From Urechis unicinctus (taxonomy: Eukaryota; Annelida; Polychaeta; Xenopneusta; Urechidae), in NCBI GenBank assembly GCA_034190875.2, contig CM067343.1, positions 21,369,423 to 21,433,422 of the forward strand: a DNA stretch of 64,000 nt. The letters run 5' to 3'. The translations under genes and the position numbers were made by a program. A model generated the notes under the pieces. That model had not been told where the DNA came from and did not search any database. It worked only from the letters and a program-made list of their open reading frames with translations. Within the stretch, counting starts at the first letter, position 1. Each line of letters starts with the position of its first letter. Shown piece by piece: positions 35,761 through 48,205 of the stretch.

Positions 35761-37900
35761 CCCAGTGAGCTTACTGGCGAGGAGGGATAGTAGCAGCATA
35801 AGATCGATCCTGAGCATTGCATTCATTTTATTATCAATTTCCCTTCCAAAGAGTACCACAGACAGTTGTCGGTGCCGAGTACATGGCTGATTAGAATGCA
35901 TGCTTCAGGTAATGGTGTACCGACAATCCACGGGTGCAAATGATTGCACATAACGCCTTTGAGATATAAACGGACTTGTAACAATATGCAGAGTAAGAAT
36001 AGAGCACCACATGCCGATAATAACCACCAGGTAGCGTTGTAGCTGTTGCGCTGGGTTCTAAAAACCCGTTGATGATGGTAATATTTTGTCAATATCATTG
36101 TATTCCAGTACATGATCGGAACTGGTGTACGATATTTCGCGATATGATGCCATCACACTATTTCACCCACAGGTGAGGTTCGGAAATAGGCTAACAGTGC
36201 AATAATTGCCTTACCACTAAGAAACCAGTGTTACAACCTTACAATATTAAACGTCAGGGATAGCCGAACGTTCTAGCAGCCAATTTGATTGAAGTTGAAT
36301 GGTGTGTGTTACTGATATTTAGATGGACGTCACCAATGGATTTGTCGAAGTTTAAATATTAGTTGTATTGAAGAAATGTTCTGTGTGACCCATGATGAGA
36401 GAAATAAGATGTGTGTGTGCGTGTGGGGGTGGGGTGGAGAGAAAGAGAGAATGGGGACAAAGAGAGAGAAGTGGGAGACAGAAGGATGGTGTGAGATAGA
36501 GATAGATATAGAGAGGGTTAGTGGGCTGTCGGTGGGGAAATAAAGTCGTCTGTATGAAAGGTTTTGTTGGAAAATAATTGCTCGGTCAACAGTCAAGGTT
36601 GTTACTGGGCAGTGGACGCGTTTTGCATCATCATTATTTGGTTTCATCACACGAAGTCAAGGGTTTCCGGTTAGATAGGCATTTATGTCCAATAATCATG
36701 GGTAGTTGGTAAACACCTATCCATGTGATTACAACTAATTGGACACATGTACCACCATGGTTGTAAAACAATGTTGTTCCAGCCGTTTGGTCAATAAAAC
36801 TTATATTTGGTGTTTGTAACATCAACAGATTTCACTGACTAAGCACCTTAGTCATTGTTGCGGGCACAGAGATGACCTTCAATTTGAAAAATAGAGTAGT
36901 GCAAGCGTATAATCGGCCTTACTTGCCCGCCAATTCAATCTATGCCTCACCAACTTTGTCTGACATAACGTACTGCTGCCTACGCAAAGCATAGACATCA
37001 CAGCAATCGATTTGATTCAACCTGAAGAAATAAGATATTCAAGTTTGTAATATATTACCGACAATATCATTCTGCAATAGTCAATTGCACATAAACACTA
37101 ATACTGCACAATGTGCATGTTAGCAGTGGATTGGGCAATAGAGTGCAGCTCTAATTCAATATTAGCTTGCATTGGTGACACTATCCCAAATCTCAAAATT
37201 TCTAACCATTATCAATGCAAACGTGCGCAGTATGCAAATCTACAATCTTGGATAGCACATCGTCACCATTAGATGCCGTCATAACTGTCGACAAAGAACT
37301 GCTATCTGAACTGAATCAATTACAGTAGTATATTCACTGCCACACAAATTGAGGCATTATAAAGCATACAAAATGTGTACTCCAACTTATCTCTGTATCC
37401 TTCTGCCAATGCAGTTGAATGCTAACTATTACAGCAGAAAACACCACTCTCGGCTCTATCAATACCCTATTATGTCTTTTGTAGCATTTCATCAAATACT
37501 TAATTCATTTCATCATTGAAAACGTAATCTTTGGACTAAAAAAAACTCTTTAACATGCACAAGTAGAAATGTCATCGTGAATGTGTAATCACTTTTTATT
37601 TGCTAAGACAATCATGCTCCACAGCTGATATGATCCTTGGATCATAGTCGTATTAAAGGCTTGAACTTAGCCACAACATTGGTGTTAATAGACCAGAGTT
37701 CAATTCCATAATGGACAACTATCAAGTTTAGCTAGTCGTTTACAATTGTAGAATTACGTTATGTGGGAACAGAAAGGTAGCCACCCTATAGTTCATGTAT
37801 CCTGATGTGTAATGTTGTGATGAAGCATCTCAATATATTCATTCAAGGTGCATTTAATAACCTCCAACAAACTTAAGTAAATTGATTCAGACAGAACTTG
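35761..37900 (+). repeat. Epsilon block, copy 2
   Basis: This aligns in order with 39740-41600. Anchors are 36180-36220 with 40000-40035, 36270-36360 with 40070-40130 and 40360-40385, 36620-36640 with 40400-40425, 36700-36800 with 40500-40600, and 36960-37140 with 41230-41380. 35960-36095 also matches 55075-55237 and 55790-55945. Divergence is considerable. No gene is recognised. Confidence 0.65.
36410..36520. repeat. (GT)n then (GA)n purine-rich tract
   Basis: A short gt run followed by g- and a-rich sequence with gaga and gata words. The equivalent place in epsilon copy 3 (about 40150-40350) has no such tract, so it expanded after duplication. Confidence 0.85.
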
Positions 37901-37904
37901 CAAG

Positions 37905-39735
37905 TGTATATCGGTTGCTTGGTTTGAGTGACAATGTATGATACATTATCAATAATCGCACCAGATATTTAGCTGCTAACATGGGTTCTAGTGGTGCCGC
38001 TCTCACGTAACAACATGTCGTGAGGCTAATGGTTTGCGGTTTCTTGGGAAAGTTTATTCCATCATGTGCCTACGTCTTATGTAACAAATTATCATGCTTC
38101 TGCTAAAAGTTCACATTATCTTAGCAGCAATGCAACAGGCTACGCTTTCAGCGTAATTGTCTCATTAGCCGGAGCCTCTAATGGCCACTAATTTTTACTA
38201 TTAGGATAGAGGTATAACGCTGATGGATGCAATTTTAAAAGCACACGTGTGAGACGTTGGTGTAAGATTAAGGAACAAGTTTCATGCTGCAGAAAAAAAT
38301 CGTCAATGACACCACAATTGTTCTCCATAATCACTGTTTTATGAGTCAATATATAAATGTCCATATCGTCCGGTAACGTCCATTGTCTTGCAGCATGTTA
38401 TAACAATTACAAATCCTCTGGAAGATCTCCTACCCTGCAATAATGACAACAACTACGCGTATTTAATGGTTACAAAGCAGGACCGATCGTCATCAATGCT
38501 GGTAATTGTTTTGAGCACTACGCCAAATGTGATAAGACACATGAAATTAACTAGATCCTTATAACATCGTCGTCTCAATGTGAATCACGTAGGAGCCTCT
38601 GGTTTATGTATCATCCTGTTGAATTGAATCTTAGAGCGTTATTATGTTTCTTTGTTCCCGTGCGTGCGTAAATCCGTTTCCTTTGATTGACCCGTCCAAC
38701 GCTCACATTACTTCATTTGTAGATAATACCCCCAACCTCTTTCGCTATAAAGACTGTATTTTGTCGTTAATTATCACTCGATGAATACATTTAGGGGTAT
38801 AATTTAAAAAACGCAATGAATCTCACACATTTTCAGAAAGCGCTTGTTAAAAACCACAACACGGATTCTTAACAGTTCGTCACTGTAGCAGGCGAACCCA
38901 TAAAGGACAATGTAATAATGTAATGACTTTCTCTGCTTAACCGAAAGTACGTCGAACTTATCTATGATGATATTTTCACAAAGCTGGATTATAAGGGTAA
39001 TGTATGTGCAAATATATCCTACTTAATGTCACTAACGATATCAATGTCGATAACTCTGTTATTGTCTGGCGTTGAATGATTTCCGTTAGCTATCCGGATG
39101 CCTCCTGGTCACGTGGTGAATTGGGCAAGTTAATGGTCCACGCCTCCGTTCAGGCATTTCATTTCATGGTGTGCTGACGGCAACAGAAACTAATTTATAT
39201 CCTCTGCTGTAGATGCCATAATCCTTATAATCATCATTAACCTGTCACCATCGCGTCATTTATCACGTTAGGCACCAATGAACTATTGGACTGAGCTTGT
39301 CGACATAATACAGGAGGGATATCATTTATTAGTGTCTGCGGGCGATAACGACGACGCGTTTATGCCGCAGTTGTGATTTACATGAAGATATTGTACTGCG
39401 TGTGTCAGCTGAGACTTCCATGTTACAGCCAAACATGCTAATTGAAAATGAATTTCTCCGAATGTTTAAGATGCTAACATTTCGTTGAATTACGTCCTGT
39501 CAAACGGCAACGGTGTATCATTGCCGCGAAATGCGTTCCGTAGACATGTTCGCCCTGGGATAATGCCCTCCATGCACGTTTCTGATTTATTAAGATTTGA
39601 TAGTCTAGCAAAGGAATGTAATTAGAGCGCCCTGTTTTTGACCACAGAACATGCTGGCCTGCCGATCTGCATATTGTACAGTAAATACTATTTATATGCC
39701 ACGTATGTGAAAGGTTATTGATTATAAACACTGGT
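37905..39735 (+). repeat. Beta block, copy 4
   Basis: This aligns with 7865-9740 and more loosely with 33181-35460. Anchors are 37960-38080 with 7905-8040, 38340-38430 with 8265-8355, 38620-38670 with 8780-8820, 39060-39260 with 6960-7160, and 39310-39365 with 7225-7265. It lies directly after epsilon copy 2, so 33181-37900 and 37905-41765 are a tandem pair. The transposon insertion site is empty here. No gene is recognised. Confidence 0.7.
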
Positions 39736-41765
39736 GTTTGTGGACCGCATCCAGGCTCATGTTTAACAATAACATATCGAGACGCTTTCAGGGAGCGGTG
39801 CCTTGACACACAGCAGACGCAAATGACTATATTTTATGCCTCAGAGATATCGGCCGGTTTTGTTGGGTGAAACACAAATATTCAGCGGGATATATCGGGC
39901 TTTCGTCAATGAGCCGAGTAACACCATGCCGTTGCAATATTTTTGCACGATATTTGGCGACTTGACAATATCATGTGCTTCGCCATCAGCAGTGGTTCGA
40001 AATAGGCTAAACATGCGCTCATTGCCTTACCACTAATGCCCCTGGTTTAAATTTTCAGGGGTAGACAAAATTTCAAGCTTCCAAATTAATTGAAATAGAA
40101 TGGTAATTCATGTACAGATATTAAAGGTGCGCGGTGGTATATCCGACAAGTCTATCGTTGTGTGGTTGTATTTTCGCCTATCGAGCTGTCAAATATCATG
40201 CACGGTAACATTTAAAAGTCACTGACCATTAACATGTGACTATGTTTGTTATATGTAATTGAAAGGGGTAAACCTAGCAATATGGGGAGGCTGATATCAT
40301 GACGCATTGGTTCCATTTACACAAAGTAGGTGTGTTTTTCTACATGCCTACATATTGATCGCCAATGGTTTTGTCGACGTTCAACTGTGGGGATATTATT
40401 GCGCAGGAGACGCGTTTTGCATCAACAAAAATTGGAGCAAGCTGTAATCACATAAGGTTTGAGTACCATGTGCAATACAGCATTGGTACATAGGTTTACA
40501 ATTACAGGTCCATATGTTTATAATTACAATTAATGGGACGTATGAAACACAATGTTTGCAAAGAAAGTAGTTCCAGCATTTTGGTAGAGGAAGCAAAACG
40601 CTTAACCTACCACAATTAAATACGAAAAGGTGTCCAAATTGCACTGCAAGAGTTTCCTGAGCTTTACTTGCCTACTCATCCAACTTAAGCATCACTGACT
40701 TGGTCAGTCGTAAAGCCTAAGTCACAACGACCCCACAACGCAATTGTGACACGACACGCCCGAAAAGTTGGGCAAATCGACTAAAACAAACATGCAAGGG
40801 TCATTCGCTCAGGATAACCATAATTGAATAAATATTTTCATCTACGTATGTTTATCTAATTTATGGGATTATATTTATGAGGCAGTAAACTTATATTTAA
40901 ATAAAACCTTAAAGCATGGTAGCAATAAAAAAACATGGAAGTTATATAAAAAATATAGCGTACGGCGTGGGGGGGGGGGTTCGCTGGAGCAGCGGAGGGG
41001 CTGAGGTCGCAAGTTGATAGGGCTGTCAGGTAGTGTCGTGCTTTAGGTACTGCTGCCGACCATGGCACTGAGGAGGTACCATCTGCATGAACAACAGACC
41101 ATCTGTGATGTGTCGTAGCCCTTGGGACCACTCGAAATAGATTTTGGGCATGGTGTAATATCTGGCCACGACAAATATTTCATGGGTTAAACCGGGACAA
41201 AATTCTGAACGATCCGTTGTGACCTAAGCTTAACATACTGCTGCCTGAGCAAAACATGGCCGTCAACTGGCTCCATTTTGGGAGAGTAAATGTTAGTATA
41301 TTGCTAGCAATATCCCTCTGCAATAGCCTATTCTCAAATAAAGACATTAACTGTACATTGTGCAGGTCAGCGGTGCATAAGGCAATTGCGGGCGTCCGTA
41401 ATTTGATAGTTGTCCATGTCCTATACTGCATGATTAGATAAGATCTGGGGCTCGTATGGATGACCCTATCCAAGAGCATATAATATCATGCAATCTACAT
41501 TGTACATGTTCGTAGCAAAGAAACATATCCGCTGTGACAGTAACCAGTCACCGGTAGCTGCCATCATTAGAGTTGAGAGAGATACGAACATAAAGGGTTT
41601 TCAATAAACATGCACCCCCGTAATCAGAACGGCTAATATATATGACATAGTAATCCTTAACAACTGCAGACATTTATGATATCCTTTGTATGATTTTGAT
41701 GAATGACGACTACAATACAGATGATGTGCTGAGTGGAGGAAGGCAAAGTTGCCATACGAAATGCA
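39736..41765 (+). repeat. Epsilon block, copy 3
   Basis: This is a direct copy of 35761-37900 and partly of 9961-10530. It is cut at its right end by a non-LTR retrotransposon. No gene is recognised. Confidence 0.65.
40969..40979. repeat. Poly-G run (11 bases)
   Basis: Eleven consecutive G residues; probably slippage-prone. Confidence 0.9.
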
Positions 41766-41771
41766 CTATGC

Positions 41772-41810
41772 GATTGATTGATTTTGATTGATTGATTGAT
41801 TTATTTATTT
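41772..41810 (-). repeat. Microsatellite tail of the retrotransposon
   Basis: The plus strand shows gattgattgattttgattg followed by more gatt and ttat units; on the element strand this is an aatc/aata tail. Such tails mark the 3' end used for target-primed integration in CR1/L2-like elements (family knowledge). Confidence 0.85.
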
Positions 41811-41929
41811 GTCAACAACAACATATCATACATTATAAATAATAATTCGAGTAAAATATACAAAGTTTGTTGTGACAATGAGGAGGAGACATCATTAGAT
41901 GTATATGTCCTCGTAACATGTTCAAAAAA

Positions 41930-41997
41930 ATAAATTGCTTTTAAGAGAAGGACATTCAACAGAATAAATTGCTTTTAAGAGAATGACATTCAACAGA
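41930..41997. repeat. 34-bp tandem duplication in the retrotransposon 3' region
   Basis: Two adjacent 34-base units, 41930-41963 and 41964-41997, differ at one base. The unit begins ataaattgc and ends caacaga. It lies in the 3' untranslated region of the element. Confidence 0.95.
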
Positions 41998-42073
41998 ATA
42001 AAAATAATTTATCATACACTTATGAGTATAGTACTATAAACATAAACAAAACCATGTGCCAGGAGAGCATACT

Positions 42074-45027
42074 TCATACAATGTACTTAGCAAGAAAATG
42101 AATTCGAAGAGCTATTTTAAAAGAATGCAATGAGCAATATACATTAAACTTAGTGCAATTTGCGTTCCAGATATTCACGCCTTTCGCGCGCACGCTATTA
42201 TAGGCAACCTTCGATTTAAATAACGGTACAATAAAATTTCTAGATTGTCTTGTAGTAATTGTTTGATTAGAGGATTTTCGTCGAAACATTAATTTGAAAA
42301 CATTAGGCAAATCACCTCTATATAACTTAAACATAAACAACATGATACAATATTCATACAACTCGGTAAAACGTAACATATTTAAGGATTTAAATAATGT
42401 CAATGAACATGTGCGCTTTGGTGAACCGGTAATTACTCTACAGCATAGTTTCTGTAATTTGACAATAGAGTTTGTATATTTCTTTGCAGCTTTACCCCAA
42501 ACTTCAAGACAATATATTATGTATGGGTATATAAACGAATAATACAATTTGCTATCTAACTTGACTCCCAAAAATGTTGTCGAGTTCTGTCTCTTTATAA
42601 CCTGATTATTGATATAAAGTGGTTGAGTTGGTGTTGGGCTATAGCGCCTAGGTGCGAATATCAGGTAATGTGTTTTGTTGACATTCAACGAAAGCTTATT
42701 GGCATTCAGCCATAGTACTAAATTTTTAAGCTCCACATTTGCACAGTTTGTCATATTATCACTGTTATTACCTGTTACAAACATATTAGTGTCATCTGCA
42801 TACAGAATACGATGCATACATTTCGAAACATTAACAATGTCGTTGACATAGATTAAAAACAAGAGTGGCCCCAAGATTGAGCCTTGTGGAACGCTACAAG
42901 TAATACGCCCTCGTTCAGAGTGGACACCGTTGTAAGTAACATATTGGTATCTTTCGAGCAAATAATTTTTTATCCACTCTAATGCGATGCCTCTAATGCC
43001 GTAGTGTTCCAATTTTCTTATAAGAATGCGGTGATTGATGGTGTCGAATGCTTTACTTAGATCAATGAAAATCCCTAAAACATATTTATGTTCTTCGTGA
43101 GCAATAATAATTTTATCAACCAAGTAGCTTATAGCTTGAGTGGTACTGTGTTTTTTACGAAAACCAAATTGATAGTTATATAATATATCATGCTTACATA
43201 TATATTCAGTAAGTCGTGTATGCATGAGTCGTTCTAGTATTTTAGAAATACACGGAAGAACTGATATTGGTCTATAATTACTAATCTGAGAGGAGTCGCC
43301 ATTTTTAAATATTGGTATAACTCGAGCGATTTTTAGTTCTTTTGGAATAATTCCACTTATAAGTGACATGTTAAGCGTGTGAACTAAGGGTTTTATAATG
43401 TGTTTTTAAGTGCTTTTTATTATGGTTGGAGATATGTCATCCCAACCTGGACTTGAGTGTTTCAGGGATTTTACTATATTAGTTACCTCTATTTCATCTG
43501 TGTTTCTAATAAATATAGAGTCAGCATTCGTATACTTTAAATATTTAAGAACATCTGCATTACAAGCAGGAATCTGTTTTTCAAGCGTAGGTCCTATATT
43601 TAGATAGAATAGGTTGAACTTGTTAGCAATTAAATTTTTATCGGTGGTAGTTTTAATATCAATGATGAATTCTTCTGATAGTTTGGTCTGCATTTTCTTA
43701 TTTAGGACATTTTTAATCAACTCCCACGACCTCCTCATGTTACTTTTGTTTTTAGAAAAGGCATTTTCATAGTAGTTTTGTTCACAGGTCTTCATTAGTG
43801 AACGCAATTTACATTTGTAGCGTTTGTATTGTGTTTGGTTGGTCAGCGTGGGGTATTTGATGCTTTTTATATACAATTTATTTTTTACTTTGATAGATTG
43901 TTTAAGTCCCGATGTTAGCCATTTATATCGATGTTTATATTTCGATTTTGATAGTTGAATTGGGAAGCATGCATTGTATGGATCTTTCAGAGTACAATAG
44001 AAACTTGTGTATGACTCCTGTGCGTCATTGGTGTCTAAAACAACCCTCCATTCAATTTTTCCAAGTTTCGCAGAGAATTTATCTATTTTTCGGGCCGAGA
44101 TTTGTCTGTAGTAAAATTGGTCACATTCAGTATTAGTTTTAATGCCGTGGTCGATACAGAACACTGGAAAATGGTCACTTAATCTGTACACAAAATACCG
44201 GATATATAATTGTGTTGTGGTTGAAAATTGGTAAAAATATTGTCTATAAGTGTTGCGGAACGATTTGTTACTCTCGTGGGTTTGGTAATGAGTGGGGTAA
44301 AAGAGAAAGAATACATCATTTCAAGGAATTCTGCTGTAGCGACATGGCTATCTACATTTAACAAGTTAATGTTTACATCGCCCATTAAATAGCAGATTTT
44401 GTTTTCATGCTTTATAGTAGATATCATATCAGATACATAATCTATGAAATCACTGATTGAAGTGTTCGGTGGTCGATAGACTGCACCAATTATTATATTC
44501 TTACGATTATGGTGAGATTGGAGAGACGTACATTTAGGAATTTCAACGAAAACACATTCAATATTACAGTTGCAGATCGAGAGGTCATCTCTATTACGCT
44601 AATGTAATTGATCATTAATCAGGAGAGACACCCCTCCACCTGGTTTATTTGTTCTGTAATAATTGACTGTATTGTAGCCGGCTAAACTACAATTGCCAAC
44701 TGTTATATCTGTCAGCCATGTTTCAGTGAGAGCAATAATGTCAAATGAATATTTCAAAGAATTAATATAGGCATCAAGATTGGCATAGTTTTTTTTAGCA
44801 CTGCGAATATTCACGTGCATAAGTGATAACATATCAGAGTTAACTTGAGAAGCTTTACAAAGTACGTTGAATTGATCTTCTACGTAATAATTACAGTTTG
44901 CTATGGTATAGTCTTTTTGATTTCCGTTGTAGTAATTCATATCTGGATCAAAAGCGGACAGCGGATTTTCTTGTTCAGTATCATTAAGTTCATGTACATT
45001 CAAAATCATGCCCTCTACATTTCCCAT
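42074..45027 (-). pseudogene. Endonuclease-reverse transcriptase (ORF2) pseudogene
   Basis: The protein would nick genomic DNA and copy the element RNA there. The minus-strand start at 45027 begins a 142-residue part with endonuclease motifs HVNIRS (71-76) and TETWL (101-105). An in-frame TAG at 44601-44599 interrupts it. The frame continues with GAVYRPP and GDVNI (about 44500-44370), then meets a one-base loss near 44180. The SDHFP motif follows in the next frame, from 44191. A TAA at 43408-43406 breaks the frame again. The remaining 431 residues carry the polymerase: FIDLSKAFD (101-109), SVPQGSILGPLLF (159-171) and YADD (190-193). At residues 275-276 (about 42545) FLGV-x-LD is followed at once by YYSFIYPYI. 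Related proteins have roughly 40 residues between these, so an in-frame deletion is likely. Catalytic residues remain, but the copy cannot make an intact protein. Confidence 0.92.
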
Positions 45028-45050
45028 GTTATGTGGCCTGGAAGATTAAG

Positions 45051-46254
45051 ATTTAGTCTATGCGTTGAAGCGCATATATGTGATTATCCATTACCCCAGT
45101 TAACAGATAATCCCTCACAATGATTAGATAAGCTCTACAGCAGAACTATTGACATCAATATCAAGGTGTTAATAACTGATAAGTTCTATAATTGTTCTCC
45201 CTTTGTATAGATACCTGGCTGTCATGTGGAGTATATGATATCATGCGTAAAACCAGCCCACCCTTGTTTTTAAATAGCAGGTAGAGGAAGCAATCACACA
45301 AGCACAACACTTCAACTACAATGTTCTGAATTCAACCACAGGAGGAAGACGACGTTAAATGTTCGACCAAGCATCATATCCAACTGCAGCAGGGAATAAG
45401 GCAACAAAACATGCATGGTGAGTCACCCATGGAAGTGAACAGCCGATCGATTATTTGTGCCTCAAGGGAGTAGATGATTAGCACTACATGGACGCAATTT
45501 ACCAGGCAATTGTCCAGGACAATCAATTGAATCTCAGATGCCGTGCAATCGCAGTGAATACAAATGATTGGCAATGATGGTGCCTGGTTAGGCATCTTTT
45601 CCCATGACTAAGTGATTAATGTGTGGTTGGCTGCTTGAGATTGTTACAGAGCTTAGGTCCAGAACCAAGTAAGTCTGTGGATGCCTGCATGATACACGGC
45701 ATGATTGCAGTATTGGTTTCTTTATCTACTAAGCCACACCCGTTAATCACGTAAACCGTACAATTTAACGAACATCCAATTCTGCAAGATATCATACGGC
45801 GACCAAACGTCGTTGATCTCAAACTAGCTTTATTGGCAAGACGCACCCCTTTTACCTATTAAATTCTCTGCCACCAAAACGGTTGGAAAGCCGTCTTCTA
45901 ACACAAGTATAATATTATATTTAAGAATATTGTCCTATATTGATGTCAATAGTACAGCAACAGGTAAAGTCTTTGTAGATAAAAATTGACCAACACCGCT
46001 AAAAGGAATGAGTCGTCGGTATGAATATGAATGACTTGACTCCTACTACAAAGGTAAATGGGATATTTCATATCTATTGAATAGCTATCATGAATCTGAA
46101 CACTTTGAGGGCTAAATTGACAATCGTGCTTGGTAACACGGAACGTGCTGCCACGCATAAATATTTTCGGACGTTAAATAGGTTGTCACTCCCGCACTCT
46201 CAGGTTACGATAGATTTGTTGAGGTGCATGAATTAAATTACGGAGGGTATGAAT
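45051..46254. other. Unassigned non-coding stretch
   Basis: No gene is recognised. It follows the retrotransposon's 5' end. The short minus-strand frames (45374-45595, 45616-45846, 45946-46158) have no recognised motif. Confidence 0.4.
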
Positions 46255-46425
46255 CTGTCATTATTACAATCAAAGTTACTGTCTTTCTTTTGTAAAACAT
46301 GCAAGGGGTATCCGCCTCTCTCCATATATATAGATTTGCGTTGTGAACTTCGATGAAACCATGACAGCCGGCTGTCGCATCCATTTTAATCTCGCCGTTT
46401 ATTTGTCAGCCGGCCGGATTGTAAG
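46255..46425 (-). repeat. Delta block fragment, inverted orientation
   Basis: This matches 15570-15740 in direct orientation (for example 46291-46310 with 15597-15615, and 46395-46415 with 15715-15735). It is therefore the reverse complement of about 4800-4660. It shares the flipped arrangement with the 15.6-kb copy and not with copies 1 and 3. Confidence 0.6.
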
Positions 46426-48205
46426 ACAAGGAGATGAAATGTTGTCACCGGTAGGGCAGCACAATTAGTCTGACTAATTGTCCTGGCATAATGGTCCTAT
46501 TGGGAGCCTATCTGAGTTTTAAAAATCTGTCCTTCGATCAACAACAATATGAACCAACACATCTTGTAGACTGCTGAATAATAGTTTTCTACCAATATAT
46601 TTTAATGAAAAGTGTACCATGGTATGGATTACTATATATCTGCTCGACATTGGTTACTTAACTTTAGAACTATACATTTTGGATTATTTCACGTAACGCA
46701 CCATATGCTTTGGTCGAAAAAGCCTCAGAAATCCATCGGCGCAGGCAGTCATAACATGCGAGTGCACAGTGCTTTACAAGACTATTCATAAGTACGTTTT
46801 AAAAGATACGTCGTTGGTAGCTATACGTGTGATATCACACTTCCTAACAAATAAACTCTCTGAACAATTCAGGCTGCTTATGAAATGGCATAATTGAGCA
46901 GGACGTTGGATTGCAGTCTTAATGTGTATGAATCAGGGTCAGAAAAAAGTATGAGATGCATAACATACATTGTTAGAATGATTGCTAGAGATTGCATGAT
47001 TAAATATATTACCCTCTTTTGCTCATAAAGCAGGCACAGCATGAAGGAAAACAATAAACGATTCCAGTCAATGCAGACACAGAAACTTCACCTTCAATGT
47101 ATTCTGCAACATGGTATTCCTAACACAATTTTGTGTATGTATCTTAGTGCAGGCTTTACTCGAAAATAGTTGAAACAAAGCACGTTGTTATGATGCTCCT
47201 GTGTAAAGGCATTGGTAGATAATTTCGCAGTGAAATATCATGGGAAACCATTAGATATCTCAAAATGTTACAAGATTAAAAAACCCTATTCATTCAGTAA
47301 CATAATCAAGGGGCAATGCCATCCTTTGAACATATGTCTAACCCAATCTATGCAACAGCCTGTACGTTTCATTTCCATTATTCTAGTGCAGTGATATGGA
47401 GATCATATAAAATTAAGTGCCTGTTAGCTTTTAAGTTGCTGCTCAATGTTCGGTATATCATTCAATTCAAAAGGAATTGGTAAAGCAAATACCTGCAAAA
47501 ACAGTGGGATAACGCGAATATTTATAATGCAGTTTCACTTGCAGAACTCTTGTGTGCTAGATATTGTTTTGAATTAGATTCTCAATTTATGAGGCAGATA
47601 CACTGGAAGGTATGATTTAAATTTCGAATTGCCTGCAATTGCTGTAGGAGTGTCTGCACTTACTTAACAGTGTGAACTACGTGTAGTAATGCTGCAAATA
47701 TGAGCAAGCTGATGTGCCATTCGGGTCGCCATCAGCTTCATTGTTATCACGCATTAAAAGATATGCATGTTCTCATATACAGTTATCCTGCTCACACAAC
47801 ACGTCTGGCGTCGATGATGTCATCAGCGATTGACCAGCATAATCGATATGATCTGATCAGTCGGCGGGGGCAGTAATGCAAAATGCGTTGATTGTAAGGT
47901 AATCACAATCAGGTCGCTGATGGAGCATCACAGGAATATAAAAGTATTATCGCTAGTTGAAAGCATCAGTATCGTCAACGGCTGAATATGATGGTCGTAG
48001 ACGTAAATAACCATCAGCTACTAATTGAACAGTAAGCGTGTAGCTCGTGGTTTAATGGTTCATAGATCATATCAGTTTGCCTGAAAGTAGGGTGAGTTTG
48101 TATCGGTGATATTCATTTTGCAGTTAGTCATCTCCATGTTAAGAGAGCCTGCAGGCCACATTATCACACAAAGACTCAATACTGTGGATCGTCGTATTCC
48201 TGTGT
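46426..48205. other. Unassigned non-coding stretch
   Basis: No gene, RNA or transposon end is recognised. It holds a short perfect palindrome-like word (attagtctgactaat, about 46465-46479). The frames are below 70 residues. Confidence 0.4.

Larger units (their letters stand above)
41772..45050 (-). mobile_element. Non-LTR retrotransposon, CR1/L2-like, decayed
   Basis: On the minus strand this reads, 5' to 3': an apurinic-like endonuclease, a reverse transcriptase, a ~300-bp 3' untranslated region and a tail of short tandem repeats (41772-41810, gatt/ttat units on the plus strand). Endonuclease and reverse transcriptase in one frame, no LTRs and a microsatellite tail instead of poly-A are typical of the CR1/L2/Crack group. 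The exact clade is uncertain. No ORF1 is visible, so the copy is 5'-truncated near 45050. I could not find a target-site duplication. It sits at the right edge of an epsilon copy. Confidence 0.9.

Noticed and set aside
41700..45110. Target-site duplication for the non-LTR retrotransposon
   Set aside because: I compared the bases left of 41772 with those right of about 45040 and found no convincing direct repeat; the 5' boundary is uncertain.
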